A DNA stretch of 64,000 nt from Aliiroseovarius sp. S1339 (GCF_023195695.1 NZ_JALPQG010000010.1:62001-126000), one strand, 5' to 3'. Shown: positions 34,225 through 44,086, counted from the stretch's first letter. Numbers and translations are program-made. Notes: generated by a model from the letters alone, not told the origin.

Positions 34225-36017
34225 TCAATCTTGGTCAAACCCGGCCTTGCTGAGCCCCAGCAGAAACTGCCGCCCGCCTTCGGTGGCCAGCCCCGGATAG
34301 CCCGAGCCGCGCAGCACCTCGGTTGAAAAATCAGGCTCGATCTCGACCAGTTTCTGGCGCAGGCTTTCGACCATCTGGACATTGCCAAGATGGGCGTGGC
34401 TGGAAATCAGATAGCGCAGGATCGAGTTGAATTTGGGTCGTTGCACCAATGCCTTTTCCCCGGCCTTGATCGCGGCGTGGTGGTCGCCGGCCAAAGCGGC
34501 GGCGATGCATTTGGTGGTGTCGAAATAATAGCTGATCGGTGTGTTAGACCCTAAATGCTGCGCCCAGGACGCCATCGCCAGCGATTTCTGCGTGTCGCCC
34601 GCATAGGCGTTCATCGTGGCATAAAGATCCCAACCGATGGCCTGTTCAGGGTCGATCTTCAATGCGCGTTCAAACAGGGACGCGGCCATGTCAAATTCGC
34701 TGAATAGGTAAGAATGGATATGTGCGGCGAGGGAGAGGACCAGCGGGTCGAATTCGTCTTCTTCCAGCGCGCGGGTGGCGTAATATTGCGCCTCGGAAAT
34801 CTGCGCGGCGGCGTCGGGGGTGAACCGCTGGCCTACCTGAAAGGATTTGGCGAACGCCATCCACGCATAGGTCTGCGCGTTGGGTTGCAGTTTCAAAAGG
34901 CGCGCCAGCTTGTCCTCGGCGCTGGACAGCTCGTTCACCGACAGACCGAACATCTGATAGATGCATTCGATCAACTGGCCCGCGCCCGCCATCTGTGGGC
35001 TGGTCGCCTGCATCTGCAAATGCCGCCCGATCTGGATCACCGCATGGGACACAAGGCCGTTCAGGGCAGGGCAGGCGGGTTGGGCGAAATCTTCCGGCGT
35101 GAAGGCTTGGCTGGAGGACCAGACGGTCACGCCATCCTTGCCGGTCAAAAGCTCGACCGACAGGCGGACCGAGGGGCCTTGCTGCATCTCGGACACCCGC
35201 AGGACCAGCGGGATCTCGACCCGGCCAAATTCACTGCGCATTTGCGACAGCGGTTGGTTTTCAAAGGTGCGCACGCTGGGTACCCGGCCCATTTCGCGCA
35301 GGTTTCGGGTCAGTTTGTCGGTCAAGAGACCGGCATGGGCGTCGCCCGCCTGGCCACTTTGAACGCCGATGGCCCAATTGGCGGTTTGCGCAGGTTGAAT
35401 ATGGTCGGTGACGTTCAGTTGGGTGCTGATTTTCGGATCCGGCACCGCCCTGCCATTGGGACCGCGCGACAGGCCCAGAACATCGGGCGAGATATCGGCG
35501 CGCGCGTCGGCTGTGTCGTCAGTGTCGTGATCCACCAGCCTTTGTTCCCAAATCTGGCGTTCCAACGTCAGCCAGCTTTCGAATTCCGGGTCGCAGATGT
35601 CAAACCCTTCCAAAAAGTGTTCCGACACCGCGTCAACGCCGATGGTTGGTGTCACTTCACCCCGTTCAACCTGATCAATCAGCGCGATCGCGTCGACATG
35701 GATGCGCGACAGATCCAGCGAGACCGAGTATTTGTCGGCGCTGAGAATGTCCTTCATATCCGCGCCAAAACATTTGCGAATGTCCAAAAGCGCTTGGCGC
35801 AGGCTGGCCGAGGCCTGATCTTCGCCCCGGTCGCTCCATAACTTATCCCGCAGCCAGACCCGCGATCTGGACCCGCGCGGCGCAAGCGCCAGCATGGCAA
35901 GAACGGCCTTGGATTTCTGGTTTTTCGGCGTAAAAAGGTTGCCCTCGCCATCTTGCACGGTAAGGGGGCCGAACAGGAAGATATCCAGGTCGTGGTCGGT
36001 CGAGCGTTCAAGGTCCA
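34225..36017 (-). CDS. SARP/BTAD-type transcriptional regulator with TPR-like C-terminus
   Basis: A 597-residue cytosolic regulator. Residues 10-105 form an OmpR-like winged helix (LDIFLFGPLTVQDGEG, TPKNQKSKAVLAMLAL, RVWLRDKLWSDRGEDQASAS, LRQALLDIRKCFG), followed by a bacterial transcriptional activation domain-like segment to about 200. The middle (about 260-380) resembles the SypE/adenylate-cyclase-associated domain seen in proteobacterial SARP-like proteins. The C-terminus has tetratricopeptide-like helices, for example AASLFERALKIDPEQAIGWDLYA. The ATG at 36017 follows aagga at 6 nt; the frame is open to 36321 but that extension has no coding character. It is first of an apparent operon with the PAP2-fold and subtilase genes, which it probably controls. 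The signal is unknown. Confidence 0.75.
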
Positions 36018-36855
36018 TTGGCATTCCTTCGGAAACCTTTGCGCCAAGCGCAAAAGATTGTTTCGAAATACTACCCAAAAACGGCATTTCTTGCAAAAAT
36101 TGAACTGCAACCAATTCCGTGTTCCCTTGAGATGATGAACCCAATGGCAAACTAGGGGGGCTGCGTAATCGCTGCGTGAAACTGGCGTGAATACAGCGGG
36201 GTATGATTGAATTGGGCCTTTGGTCGGTCGGTATTACGCGAGCATGAGCGCCTGACGCTGGGTCAAGAGAAGTGTTTGACGGTCGGACGTGGTGGTCGGC
36301 GAGGCGACAGGACAGCGACAAATCAGGCGGGGTGATTCGGTTTGGGGTAAAGTACGCGCCATCTGTTTGAACGCGACAAGGCCTAAGGTGACCTTACGGC
36401 ATGTGGCCGCTGGGCACCAAAAGCGGCGGGAAGGGGCCGGTTGTGAGCCGTCCGGGCCAACAAAAACGGTCAATTCAAAAAAACATGTAGAAACAACCAT
36501 AAGGCGTGAAATCACTAATACCTTAGAGCAGGTTTTCGCCCGCTCTACCCAGGGAGGAAAAGGCCGTTGCACCCCATTTCTCGGCGCAGTCTTGCTTATA
36601 TGGAAGTTTTTGGTTTGGGGGACTCCCGCACTGGTTGATTTTCTGTATAGTGCGCTCACCACTCAGGCCATTGGCATCGGATGCACGTCGACCCCTCGGC
36701 GTTTTGCACGGATTGTCTTATCAACCCTGAAGGTTAGGCGCTCGCGCCTTAATTGTGCCACGAACCTGCCGCACGTTTAATAATGTGCGCGCAACCAAGT
36801 AGGAAAAGTCGCGCGATCGCCATGCGGGTGGTCGCCTGATCGGACAGGAGTTGAA
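36018..36855. other. Long intergenic region, no gene recognised
   Basis: 838 bp between the divergent SARP-like regulator and the small membrane protein. Short open frames exist on both strands, but their translations show no domain, no sensible ribosome site and no bias like the neighbours. It is less GC-rich around 36470-36620. It should contain promoters for both flanking operons. A small RNA or a decayed gene cannot be excluded. Confidence 0.5.
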
Positions 36856-37053
36856 ATGGTAATCGGTGTTCTTGTACTCGGGATGTTTGTTGGGCTTGCC
36901 ACTGCTGTAGTCGCGCTTTTGAATGGCTATTCGATTTTGATGGCGCTTTGGTTTTATAGCTCGGTCGGCACGTTTTCGGCGCTTGTCAGTATCGCCATGT
37001 TGTGGCTGATCCGTGACTATATCCTGAATGGCTCGGACGAACAGCAAGGCTGA
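36856..37053 (+). CDS. Small two-helix membrane protein
   Basis: A 65-residue hydrophobic protein with two predicted helices (about 2-24, IGVLVLGMFVGLATAVVALL, and about 27-52, ILMALWFYSSVGTFSALVSI) and a polar tail RDYILNGSDEQQG. A good ribosome site (caggag) lies 6 nt before the ATG. It is followed by its own terminator, so it is a separate unit rather than the first gene of the secretion operon. No family was recognised. Location ahead of the type I secretion genes is the only context. Confidence 0.7.
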   Translation: MVIGVLVLGMFVGLATAVVALLNGYSILMALWFYSSVGTFSALVSIAMLWLIRDYILNGSDEQQG

Positions 37054-37093
37054 TCCTGCGTCGCCCCGCGCCTACCTTAACAGACCCAAAAAA

Positions 37094-37129
37094 ACGCGCG
37101 TGCCCGGATAACCCGAGGCGCGCTTTTTT
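37094..37129 (+). terminator. Probable Rho-independent terminator
   Basis: acgcgcgtgcc and ggcgcgct form an imperfect GC stem, followed by six T at 37124-37129. It lies 41 bp after the stop of the small membrane protein gene. Confidence 0.7.
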
Positions 37130-37279
37130 GTCTTTGCGGTTTGGGTTTTCTGTGCGGGCTAATTTTGCAACTGATATAACGACTTATTCACAGTGATCCT
37201 GTTCAGTTCTTGCATCAATGCGCGCATGTGAACAAACTATGCGCATAATAGACGTAAACAGGCGCACGGGGATCATGAT

Positions 37280-39022
37280 TTGCCAGAACAGTTTTCTGTG
37301 AAGCCGAAGAAAAACCCATATAAGAAAGAGCTTACCCACCTTCGCCGGGCGTTCTTGACGGTTGGGCTGTTCAGCGCGGCGATCAACCTGTTGATGCTGA
37401 CTGGCCCGCTTTACATGCTGCAGGTCTATGACCGGGTGCTGTCCAGTGGGTCCGTGGCCACGTTGCAAGGGCTTTTTGTGATCGTGGTGATCCTTTATGT
37501 CTTCCTCGGCATTTACGAATTTCTGCGCGCCCGCCTTTTGTCGCGCGCCAGTTACCGCGTGGATCAGGCGATCGGCGCGGATGCGTTCGGGTTTTGGCTG
37601 CGATCTGGCTTTGTCGACAATAAAGAGCATTACAACCCGGTACAGGATTTGGCCGTGGTCCGGTCGTTTCTTGCCAGCCCCGCCATTCTGGGGCTGTTTG
37701 ATCTGCCGTGGATTCCGATTTTTCTGGCGGTCGTCTTCTTTATCCATCCGTGGCTTGGCTGGCTGACCGTGGGCGGCGCGGTGATTGTGATCATTGCCGC
37801 GATCATCAACCGTTTCGCGTCGCGTGATCCGATCAAGAACGCAGGCATCAGCGAAGGGGTCGAACGATCTTTCGTTGAACGCGCGCGGCGCAACGCCGAA
37901 GCCGTTCTGGCGCTGGGGATGTTGGACAAGGTCACAGCGCGTTGGACCGGCTTGCACCAAAACAGCCTTGGTCACTACCAATCCGGCGGCGATCGATCCG
38001 AGCTTGTGACGGCGTTTTCCAAATCTTTCCGGTTGCTGTTGCAATCGACCTTGCTGACGGTCGGTGCGTTTCTTGCGCTACGCCAGGAAATCTCGCCGGG
38101 GATGATTATTGCGACCTCGATCGTGGCGGGGCGCGCGTTGGCGCCTGTTGATCAGGTGATCGGCCACTGGCGCACTATCGGGCGGGCAGGGGACGCGCAT
38201 CGCCGCTTGAAAGAGGCGATGGATTTTCTTCCTGACCCGCAAAGTGGTTTTGATCTACCCGAACCCAAAGGGCATTTGGTGGTGAAGAATGTCACCAAAC
38301 TGACGCCCAAGAACTCTCTGGTCAGCGACCGCCCCCGTATTCTGGAACGTATCAGTTTCGAACTTCAGCCCGGCGATGGTCTGGGTGTTGTAGGCAGCAG
38401 CGCGGCGGGCAAATCCAGTCTGGCCCGGCTGCTTGTCGGCCTGTGGCAACCCGATCAGGGCGAGGTCCGGTTGGACGGTGCGACCCTGAACCAGTGGCAT
38501 AACGAGGATTTGGGCGGCCATATCGGATACCTGCCCCAGCGGGTCGAGATGCTGCCGGGCACCATCGCCGAAAACATCGCGCGCTTTGACCCGAACGCAC
38601 GGGACGACGATGTCATCGAAGCAGCGCAGATCGCCGGTGTGCATGACATGATCCTGAAAATGCCTCAGGGCTATACGACCTATGTGGGCATTACGGAACA
38701 GCCTTTGTCCGGTGGTCAAACGCAGCGGCTTGGCCTTGCGCGCGCGCTGTATGGAAGCCCGCGACTTCTGGTGTTGGACGAGCCGAATTCAAACCTTGAT
38801 GCAAAGGGCGACGAGGCGTTGGCGAATGCGGTTATCGGGATGCGCAAGAAGGGCTGCACCGTTTTGGTGATGGCGCATCGCCCCAGCGTCATTCAGGCCG
38901 TGAACAAGATTTTGATCCTGCACGAAGGCAAGTTGGGCCGGTTTGGCATGAAAGAGGATGTGTTGCAGCATGCCTCGCCCGGGAAAGCCACCGCCGCCCC
39001 CAGTTCCGTATTCGAGGTATAG
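37280..39022 (+). CDS. Type I secretion ABC transporter (permease-ATPase), PrtD-like
   Basis: A 580-residue exporter. A membrane domain of about six helices (about 25-300) precedes the ATPase: Walker A GSSAAGKSSLARLL, signature LSGGQTQRLGLARAL, Walker B LLVLDEPNSNLD and H-loop MAHRPS. There is no N-terminal C39 peptidase-like domain, so it belongs to the PrtD class used for proteases, lipases and RTX proteins. The start is TTG at 37280, nine nucleotides after acgggga; no in-frame ATG fits. It is followed 3 bp later by the adaptor gene. Two 10-bp palindromes lie just upstream (37218-37247). Confidence 0.9.
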   Translation: MPEQFSVKPKKNPYKKELTHLRRAFLTVGLFSAAINLLMLTGPLYMLQVYDRVLSSGSVATLQGLFVIVVILYVFLGIYEFLRARLLSRASYRVDQAIGADAFGFWLRSGFVDNKEHYNPVQDLAVVRSFLASPAILGLFDLPWIPIFLAVVFFIHPWLGWLTVGGAVIVIIAAIINRFASRDPIKNAGISEGVERSFVERARRNAEAVLALGMLDKVTARWTGLHQNSLGHYQSGGDRSELVTAFSKSFRLLLQSTLLTVGAFLALRQEISPGMIIATSIVAGRALAPVDQVIGHWRTIGRAGDAHRRLKEAMDFLPDPQSGFDLPEPKGHLVVKNVTKLTPKNSLVSDRPRILERISFELQPGDGLGVVGSSAAGKSSLARLLVGLWQPDQGEVRLDGATLNQWHNEDLGGHIGYLPQRVEMLPGTIAENIARFDPNARDDDVIEAAQIAGVHDMILKMPQGYTTYVGITEQPLSGGQTQRLGLARALYGSPRLLVLDEPNSNLDAKGDEALANAVIGMRKKGCTVLVMAHRPSVIQAVNKILILHEGKLGRFGMKEDVLQHASPGKATAAPSSVFEV

Positions 39023-39025
39023 GCG

Positions 39026-40342
39026 ATGGCAAATAACACCCTTCCCAAAGCCAGCACGATCAAGACCGGCTTGGCCGCCCCCGTCTATCTGGGCGCGCTG
39101 GCCAGTTTGGCGCTGTTGCTTGCGGGCTTCATCTGGATGTCCAGCACGCTGATCACCAGCGCAGTGATTGCGCCGGGCAAGGTCGTTGTGCGCGGCCTGC
39201 CCAAGCAGGTGCAAAGCCTTGATGGCGGTGTGGTCGCGGAAATTTTGGTCAAAGACGGCGACGTTGTCCAAAAGGGTGACGTGCTGCTGCGTCTTGATCC
39301 CAGCCTTTTGCAGATCAACCACGAGATTTATCGCAACCGCCTGTCCGAAGTTATCACCCGCGAAGCGCGGCTGGAGGCCGAATATCAGAAGCTTGAAGAA
39401 CCCGAATTTGACATCGACGGCACCTATCTGGGCGGGATTGACCTGACCCAACACTTTAAAGGCCAGCGCGAGATTTTCATCGCGCGCCGCGAAGTGTTGA
39501 GCGGGCGCAAGGAACAGTTGGCCGAACGCATCTTGCAATTCGGCAACCAGATTTCGGGGGTCGAGGCGCTGATCACCTCGAAACAGGATCAGCTGGCTTA
39601 TGTCAGTCAGGAACGCGAAAACCTGCAAGGGCTCAGCGAAAAAGGGCTGGTGCGCGAAAGCGAGTTGTTAGAGCTGCAAGGGCGGGAATCTTCGCTTCTG
39701 GGTCAGATCGCCGAACATCAATCCGAACTGGCGCGGATCCATAACTCGATCCGCGACACCGAACTTGAGATCCTGCAAGCTGATCGCGAGTTTAAAGAAC
39801 AAGTCGTGACAGAGCTGCGCACCACCACCGCCGAACGCGAAGAGCTGATTTTGCAGATCGTCACCGTCGAAAAGCAGTTGGAACGGATTGATATCCTTTC
39901 CCCGACCGACGGCATCGTGCACGAATTGCAGGCCACCACCGAAGGCGGCGTGGTCGCGCCTGAAGCCACCATCACCCAGATCGTGCCCCTGTCGGATGGG
40001 GTCGAGTTCAAGTTGCAGGTGGACCCACGTTCAATCGACCAGGTGTTTGTCGGGCAGGTTGCGAAGGTCATATTTCCAGCGTTCAACCAGCGCACCACGC
40101 CGGAATTATTCGGAACGGTGGCGGGAATTTCGCCCACCTCTGTTGAAGATGCGCAGACTGGGGAAAGCTATTTCCGGATCGACCTGACCCTTCCGGTCGA
40201 GGAAATTTCCAGGCTAGGCGATGTGGAACTGATCCCCGGTATGCCGGTGGAGGCGTTCTTGCAAACCGGCGAACGCTCGGTTCTGACATATCTGACCGAG
40301 CCCATGTTGCAGCAGCTCAAACGCGCGTTCCGCGAAGGATAG
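39026..40342 (+). CDS. Type I secretion membrane-fusion protein (HlyD family)
   Basis: A 438-residue adaptor. One N-terminal membrane helix (about 18-40, LGALASLALLLAGFIWMSS) is followed by a lipoyl-like half (VIAPGKVVVRGLPKQVQSLD, then VKDGDVVQKGDVLLRLD). Long coiled-coil helices span about 95-290. The second lipoyl half and beta-barrel follow (ERIDILSPTDGIVHEL, then FVGQVAKVIFPAFNQRT). It bridges the inner-membrane ABC exporter and the outer-membrane channel. It starts 3 bp after the ABC gene and is clearly co-transcribed. Confidence 0.92.
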   Translation: MANNTLPKASTIKTGLAAPVYLGALASLALLLAGFIWMSSTLITSAVIAPGKVVVRGLPKQVQSLDGGVVAEILVKDGDVVQKGDVLLRLDPSLLQINHEIYRNRLSEVITREARLEAEYQKLEEPEFDIDGTYLGGIDLTQHFKGQREIFIARREVLSGRKEQLAERILQFGNQISGVEALITSKQDQLAYVSQERENLQGLSEKGLVRESELLELQGRESSLLGQIAEHQSELARIHNSIRDTELEILQADREFKEQVVTELRTTTAEREELILQIVTVEKQLERIDILSPTDGIVHELQATTEGGVVAPEATITQIVPLSDGVEFKLQVDPRSIDQVFVGQVAKVIFPAFNQRTTPELFGTVAGISPTSVEDAQTGESYFRIDLTLPVEEISRLGDVELIPGMPVEAFLQTGERSVLTYLTEPMLQQLKRAFREG

Positions 40343-40510
40343 CGCGACGGCCTTGCGTTTCGGTTGTGGTTTTTTGGTCAGCCTGACGTCGCAGTTTTGG
40401 GGCATATGCAGTAATTCTTGGTGAAAACCGGGTTCTGTGCCAGTCTGCGCCATAATAACCGTGAAAAATAACAGTCGCATAGACGGCTGGCGAGGCAGAC
40501 GGGTAGCACT

Positions 40511-41944
40511 ATGAAAAATACGCACAGGCGCACTGCGCCGGTTTTAGGATTCGTTTTGACGGCCACAATCGGGCTTTCCGGTTGTGCCACGGACGAACCT
40601 TATAACCTTCCATTCTTCAAATTCGCGAACTCTTATTCCAGCGTGTCGTCGCAAGCGGTTCCTGTGCCGTTGGCGAATGACACATGGTGGATGGGGTTCA
40701 AGGACCCAGTATTCAACAAACTGGTGTCACGTTCGCTGGCAGGCAATATCGACCTTGAGATCGCCCGCGAAAAGGTGATCGAGGCAAACGCCAACCGCGA
40801 CGCGGTGCCCGGTTTGCTGAATGTGACGCCATCCGCGTCTCACCGATATGGTCAAAATTTTGGTGGCACTGCTACGCATACCAGCAATGCCCGGCTTAAC
40901 CTGGACTGGATGCTGGACCCTTATGGTCTGCGTCGTCAGCAAATACAGGCGGCAAGCGCGCGCGTTGATATCGCCGATGCACAAGAAGACGCTGCGCGTC
41001 TGACAGTTTTGTTGAACCTGTCCAACGCCTATGTGGACCTGCGCTATAACCAGCGGCTGTTGAACTTGCGTCGTCAGCAATTGGCTTCGCGCCGCGATGC
41101 GGTCACCCAGACCAAGCAGCTGTTTGACCAGCGCGCCGCCACCAAGCTGGACGTCGTTCAGACCGAAGCATTGGTCGCCGAGACCCAAACGCAGATCCCG
41201 GCCTTGATCGCTGCCGTTCGGGCGGGCAAGAACGAAATCGCCGTGCTGTCAGGTGTCGGCCCCGGCCGCCTTGGCATTGATCTGGACCGCAACGCCAAAC
41301 AGCCGCGCCCGGCCAAGACGCTTAAGACTGGTGTGCCTGCAGATATTCTGCGCAATCGCCCCGACATGCAGATCGCCGAACGCAGCTATTACGAGGCCGT
41401 CACCAATGTCGGCATCGCGCGGGCCGAGCTTTATCCGTCATTGTCGCTTAGCGGCATGGTTGGTTATGGCGCGACCAGCGGGGCCGATGGTCTGGAGTAT
41501 TTCATCGGGCCAACCCTGAACCTGCCGTCCTTGCCGTTGAAAAGCAGCAAGTCGCGTGTGGCCGCCCGCCATTCCCGCGCCCGTCAGGCTTATGGAAGCT
41601 GGAAATCGACGGTTTTGACGTCGATCAACGAAGTCGAAGCCGCGCTGGCCGCCTATCAGGGCAGCCGCAGCGCCGTTGTTGAATCGCAACGCCGCGTGCG
41701 CCTGAACCGAGAAGCGCGCGAACTGACCCAAGAGCTTTTGACACGGGAAGGCGCGACCATCCGCGATCTGATCAACGCAGAAGAACGGATCGCAGATGCA
41801 GATTCCGCCCTTGCCGACAACTTGCGCCAACTGGCCCGCAATTATGTGCGGCTGAACATCGCCCTTGGCGCTGGCAGCAAGGTCGGCGAGCCGGAAAAAG
41901 AAGCTGTAGTCGAAGTGAAATCAGCCAGCTCGGTGTCAAACTAG
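40511..41944 (+). CDS. TolC-like outer-membrane efflux lipoprotein
   Basis: A 477-residue outer-membrane factor of the NodT/CusC subgroup. The lipobox is LSGC after a signal sequence (VLGFVLTATIGLSGC, C at about 25). Two repeated OEP halves are visible: WWMGFKDPVFNKLVSRSLAG at the start, long helices with LSNAYVDLRYNQRLLNLRR, then NRPDMQIAERSYYEAVTNVG in the second. The tail is polar. It is the third part of the type I exporter, 168 bp after the adaptor gene, a gap with an extra cataata promoter-like element. A strong terminator follows. Confidence 0.9.
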   Translation: MKNTHRRTAPVLGFVLTATIGLSGCATDEPYNLPFFKFANSYSSVSSQAVPVPLANDTWWMGFKDPVFNKLVSRSLAGNIDLEIAREKVIEANANRDAVPGLLNVTPSASHRYGQNFGGTATHTSNARLNLDWMLDPYGLRRQQIQAASARVDIADAQEDAARLTVLLNLSNAYVDLRYNQRLLNLRRQQLASRRDAVTQTKQLFDQRAATKLDVVQTEALVAETQTQIPALIAAVRAGKNEIAVLSGVGPGRLGIDLDRNAKQPRPAKTLKTGVPADILRNRPDMQIAERSYYEAVTNVGIARAELYPSLSLSGMVGYGATSGADGLEYFIGPTLNLPSLPLKSSKSRVAARHSRARQAYGSWKSTVLTSINEVEAALAAYQGSRSAVVESQRRVRLNREARELTQELLTREGATIRDLINAEERIADADSALADNLRQLARNYVRLNIALGAGSKVGEPEKEAVVEVKSASSVSN

Positions 41945-41993
41945 ACATCTGGCTGATACGCTGATCTCTGGTCGATCCAAGAGGCCAAATAAA

Positions 41994-42026
41994 AACCCAC
42001 CCTGACAGATGTCCGGGTGGGTTTTC
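41994..42026 (+). terminator. Rho-independent terminator of the type I secretion operon
   Basis: A 9-bp perfect stem (aacccaccc 41994-42002 / gggtgggtt 42015-42023) with a 12-nt loop and a short T-run. It separates the secretion operon from the convergent polysaccharide barrel gene. Confidence 0.88.
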
Positions 42027-42067
42027 CTTTTGGTGCAATCGTGCGCCGTCAGATTAGGGCAGGGGGA

Positions 42068-43474
42068 TCAGCGGATGCTGAACTCCCGCGACAGCGTCAC
42101 GAACAGCTCGTTGGATTCGCGGTCGGTATTGCCGGTCGCCTCGCGTTTGCGGTATTCATAACCCGCCATCACGTCCCAATCAGGCGTCAGCTCGTGCGTA
42201 TAGGTTGCGCGAAAGCCCGAGACCGCTGTGCTGGTGTCTGTGGCGACATCGGTCACTTCGGCATAGTCCAGTTCAAACCCGATTGACGAACTTGCGGTCA
42301 GATCCGTGTCCAGCCCAAGCGACGCGCGGGTTGCGCGGTTTTCCAGCCCTGCATCCGAGGTGTCAAAGCTGCGATCCAGCGTGGCGGTGATGGTGGTGCC
42401 CATCGTCAACTCGTGCGTATAGCCAAGGCTGCCAATCACATTCACGTCGCCTGCATTTGATCGCGTGGCGCCAAGACCGGCGTTGATGGCCCCGTTCGGC
42501 GTCTCAAACTCGCCCCGGACTTCAAAGGTATCGCGCCGACCCGTGGTGCTGATGTCAGTTGTTAATTCGGCCGTCAGACTGCCCGTGGGCATGTCGCGGG
42601 TGACGGAAAGGCCGCCGGTCACACCATCGCGCAGGGACGATCCGATCAGGTTCGTTTCCTCAATCTCGGTATAGCCCACGCTGGCGGTCATCCGGGTGAT
42701 CGCGTCGATCTCATAGGTTAGGCTGGCGGTTGCGCCCCACGTCTCGCGCGAGGTTTGCACGGCGTCTTCGGCGTCGTATTGTTCCCAATCCAGCGCCACA
42801 CGGCCTTCCATGACGGGCGAAAACTGCAAGCGCGCAAATACCTCGGCCGCCTTGGTTTCTTCGTCGAAATTGGCGGGGTCTGTGGTGTCCCAATACTCGG
42901 CCTTGTCGTATTCCAAAACGGTGCCGAAGCCGAAGGGGCGGGTGCGCCCGGTCTCGAAGCTTAGCATTGCGCCATAGCGCCCGCGTGTGCCGTCGGTCGG
43001 GTCAAGGTCACTTGGCTCCAACCCATCTTCGATCAGATCGTCAATGCCAGCCAGCGGATCTTCGAAATCAAGCGAGATCTGTTGATAGCTGGCTTCCGCA
43101 TCCAATAGTGTGTCTGCGCTTTCCAGTTGATAGCCCAATGTCACTGACGGATCGTCAAACGACGTTTTGGTCGATCGTCCGGGCACCGATGCTGTTCGCA
43201 CGGTGCCGCCCAGATCAAGGCTGAACTGCGCGACCCCGGTATCGCTGAGAAGCCCGAAGGTCACGGTGTTGTCCCACAGGGTTGTGGTCCCCGGCGAGGG
43301 ATCGCTGAAGCTTAGATTGTCATTCGCCCGCAAAGTCGACGAAAGGCCTAGGGTCATGGAAAGACCCCCAGCCGGTTCGGCAATATCTGCATCTTGTCCG
43401 GTGGCGGGAACCAACCCAGTCGTAAATAGGGCGGTTCCGGCCAGGAGGGCGGCAATTTTGTTTTTCTGTCCCAC
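42068..43474 (-). CDS. Outer-membrane beta-barrel protein of the exopolysaccharide cluster
   Basis: A 468-residue protein with a signal peptide (AALLAGTALFTTGLVPATG) and many amphipathic strands, for example MTASVGYTEIEETNLIG, ATYTHELTPDWDVMAGYEYR and the final ELFVTLSREFSIR. Similar barrels accompany OPX proteins in exosortase-type and VpsM/EpsL-like polysaccharide systems, where they may form or assist an export pore. The start is GTG at 43474 with gagg 7 nt upstream. It lies 30 bp downstream of the OPX gene on the same strand, so the two are co-transcribed. Confidence 0.75.
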   Translation of the reverse strand: MGQKNKIAALLAGTALFTTGLVPATGQDADIAEPAGGLSMTLGLSSTLRANDNLSFSDPSPGTTTLWDNTVTFGLLSDTGVAQFSLDLGGTVRTASVPGRSTKTSFDDPSVTLGYQLESADTLLDAEASYQQISLDFEDPLAGIDDLIEDGLEPSDLDPTDGTRGRYGAMLSFETGRTRPFGFGTVLEYDKAEYWDTTDPANFDEETKAAEVFARLQFSPVMEGRVALDWEQYDAEDAVQTSRETWGATASLTYEIDAITRMTASVGYTEIEETNLIGSSLRDGVTGGLSVTRDMPTGSLTAELTTDISTTGRRDTFEVRGEFETPNGAINAGLGATRSNAGDVNVIGSLGYTHELTMGTTITATLDRSFDTSDAGLENRATRASLGLDTDLTASSSIGFELDYAEVTDVATDTSTAVSGFRATYTHELTPDWDVMAGYEYRKREATGNTDRESNELFVTLSREFSIR

Positions 43475-43504
43475 CTGTTTTCCTCTGCTCGTTAGCCGTT
43501 GTGC

Positions 43505-44086
43505 TTATTCAAAAAGCTTTCGTTGCGGCACAATGACGACATCACCCCTTTGAAGGCGGATGTTGCCGGCATTGGTGTTGTAGTTATAGCTAAAGATCTG
43601 GCTGCCACGGCGTACCTGAATACGCTTGGGCGCAGCAAAACGGGACAATCCGCCGCCCTGGGCGATGGCCTGCAAAACCGTCATGTTACGGCGGCCATCC
43701 AGCTTGCCAGGATTGTTGACTTCGCCAGTGACGAAGATGTCATACGTGGAGACTGTGGCGACTCCGACTGGACGCTCCGCGACCTGACCCACAGATACAT
43801 ATACATTAGGCGTCGTTGCAAAGTTCGATGCCATGCTGCTGGCAAGTGCTGCTGCGACTTGGCTGGTCGTGCGGCCTGCGGCGCGCACACCATCAGCAAA
43901 GGGAAAGCTGATCGAGCCATCGGGAAGCACCAGAACAGTGCGGTTCAGGTTCGCGTCCTCAACCACTTCGACATTCAGCGAGTCGCCAGTGCGGATCTTG
44001 TACCCATTTTGCGCCATTGCATCGGTTGTCGAAAGAACACCGAAAGCGAATACTGCGGTGAGAAGCGTAAAAAAATGTTTGAACAT
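43505..44086 (-). CDS. Polysaccharide biosynthesis/export protein (short OPX, Wza-like)
   Basis: A 193-residue periplasmic/outer-membrane protein. A signal peptide (LLTAVFAFGVLSTTDAMA) precedes the Poly_export domain (YKIRTGDSLNVEVVED, VLPDGSISFPFADGVRAAG) and a SLBB-like domain (FVTGEVNNPGKLDGRRNMTV, AIAQGGGLSRFA, QRGDVVIVPQRK). It lacks the C-terminal helix of Wza, so it cannot form the outer-membrane pore alone. This fits the need for the co-transcribed barrel gene. Candidate operator half-sites lie 77-119 bp upstream of its start. Confidence 0.9.
   Translation of the reverse strand: MFKHFFTLLTAVFAFGVLSTTDAMAQNGYKIRTGDSLNVEVVEDANLNRTVLVLPDGSISFPFADGVRAAGRTTSQVAAALASSMASNFATTPNVYVSVGQVAERPVGVATVSTYDIFVTGEVNNPGKLDGRRNMTVLQAIAQGGGLSRFAAPKRIQVRRGSQIFSYNYNTNAGNIRLQRGDVVIVPQRKLFE

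Noticed and set aside
36018-36321. N-terminal extension of the SARP-like regulator to 36321
   Set aside because: The added 101 residues have no domain, and the ATG at 36017 has a well-placed aagga site directly before the winged-helix domain.
36289-36780. Possible 163-codon gene in the long intergenic region
   Set aside because: No ribosome site, no domain, and a translation unlike the neighbours in composition.
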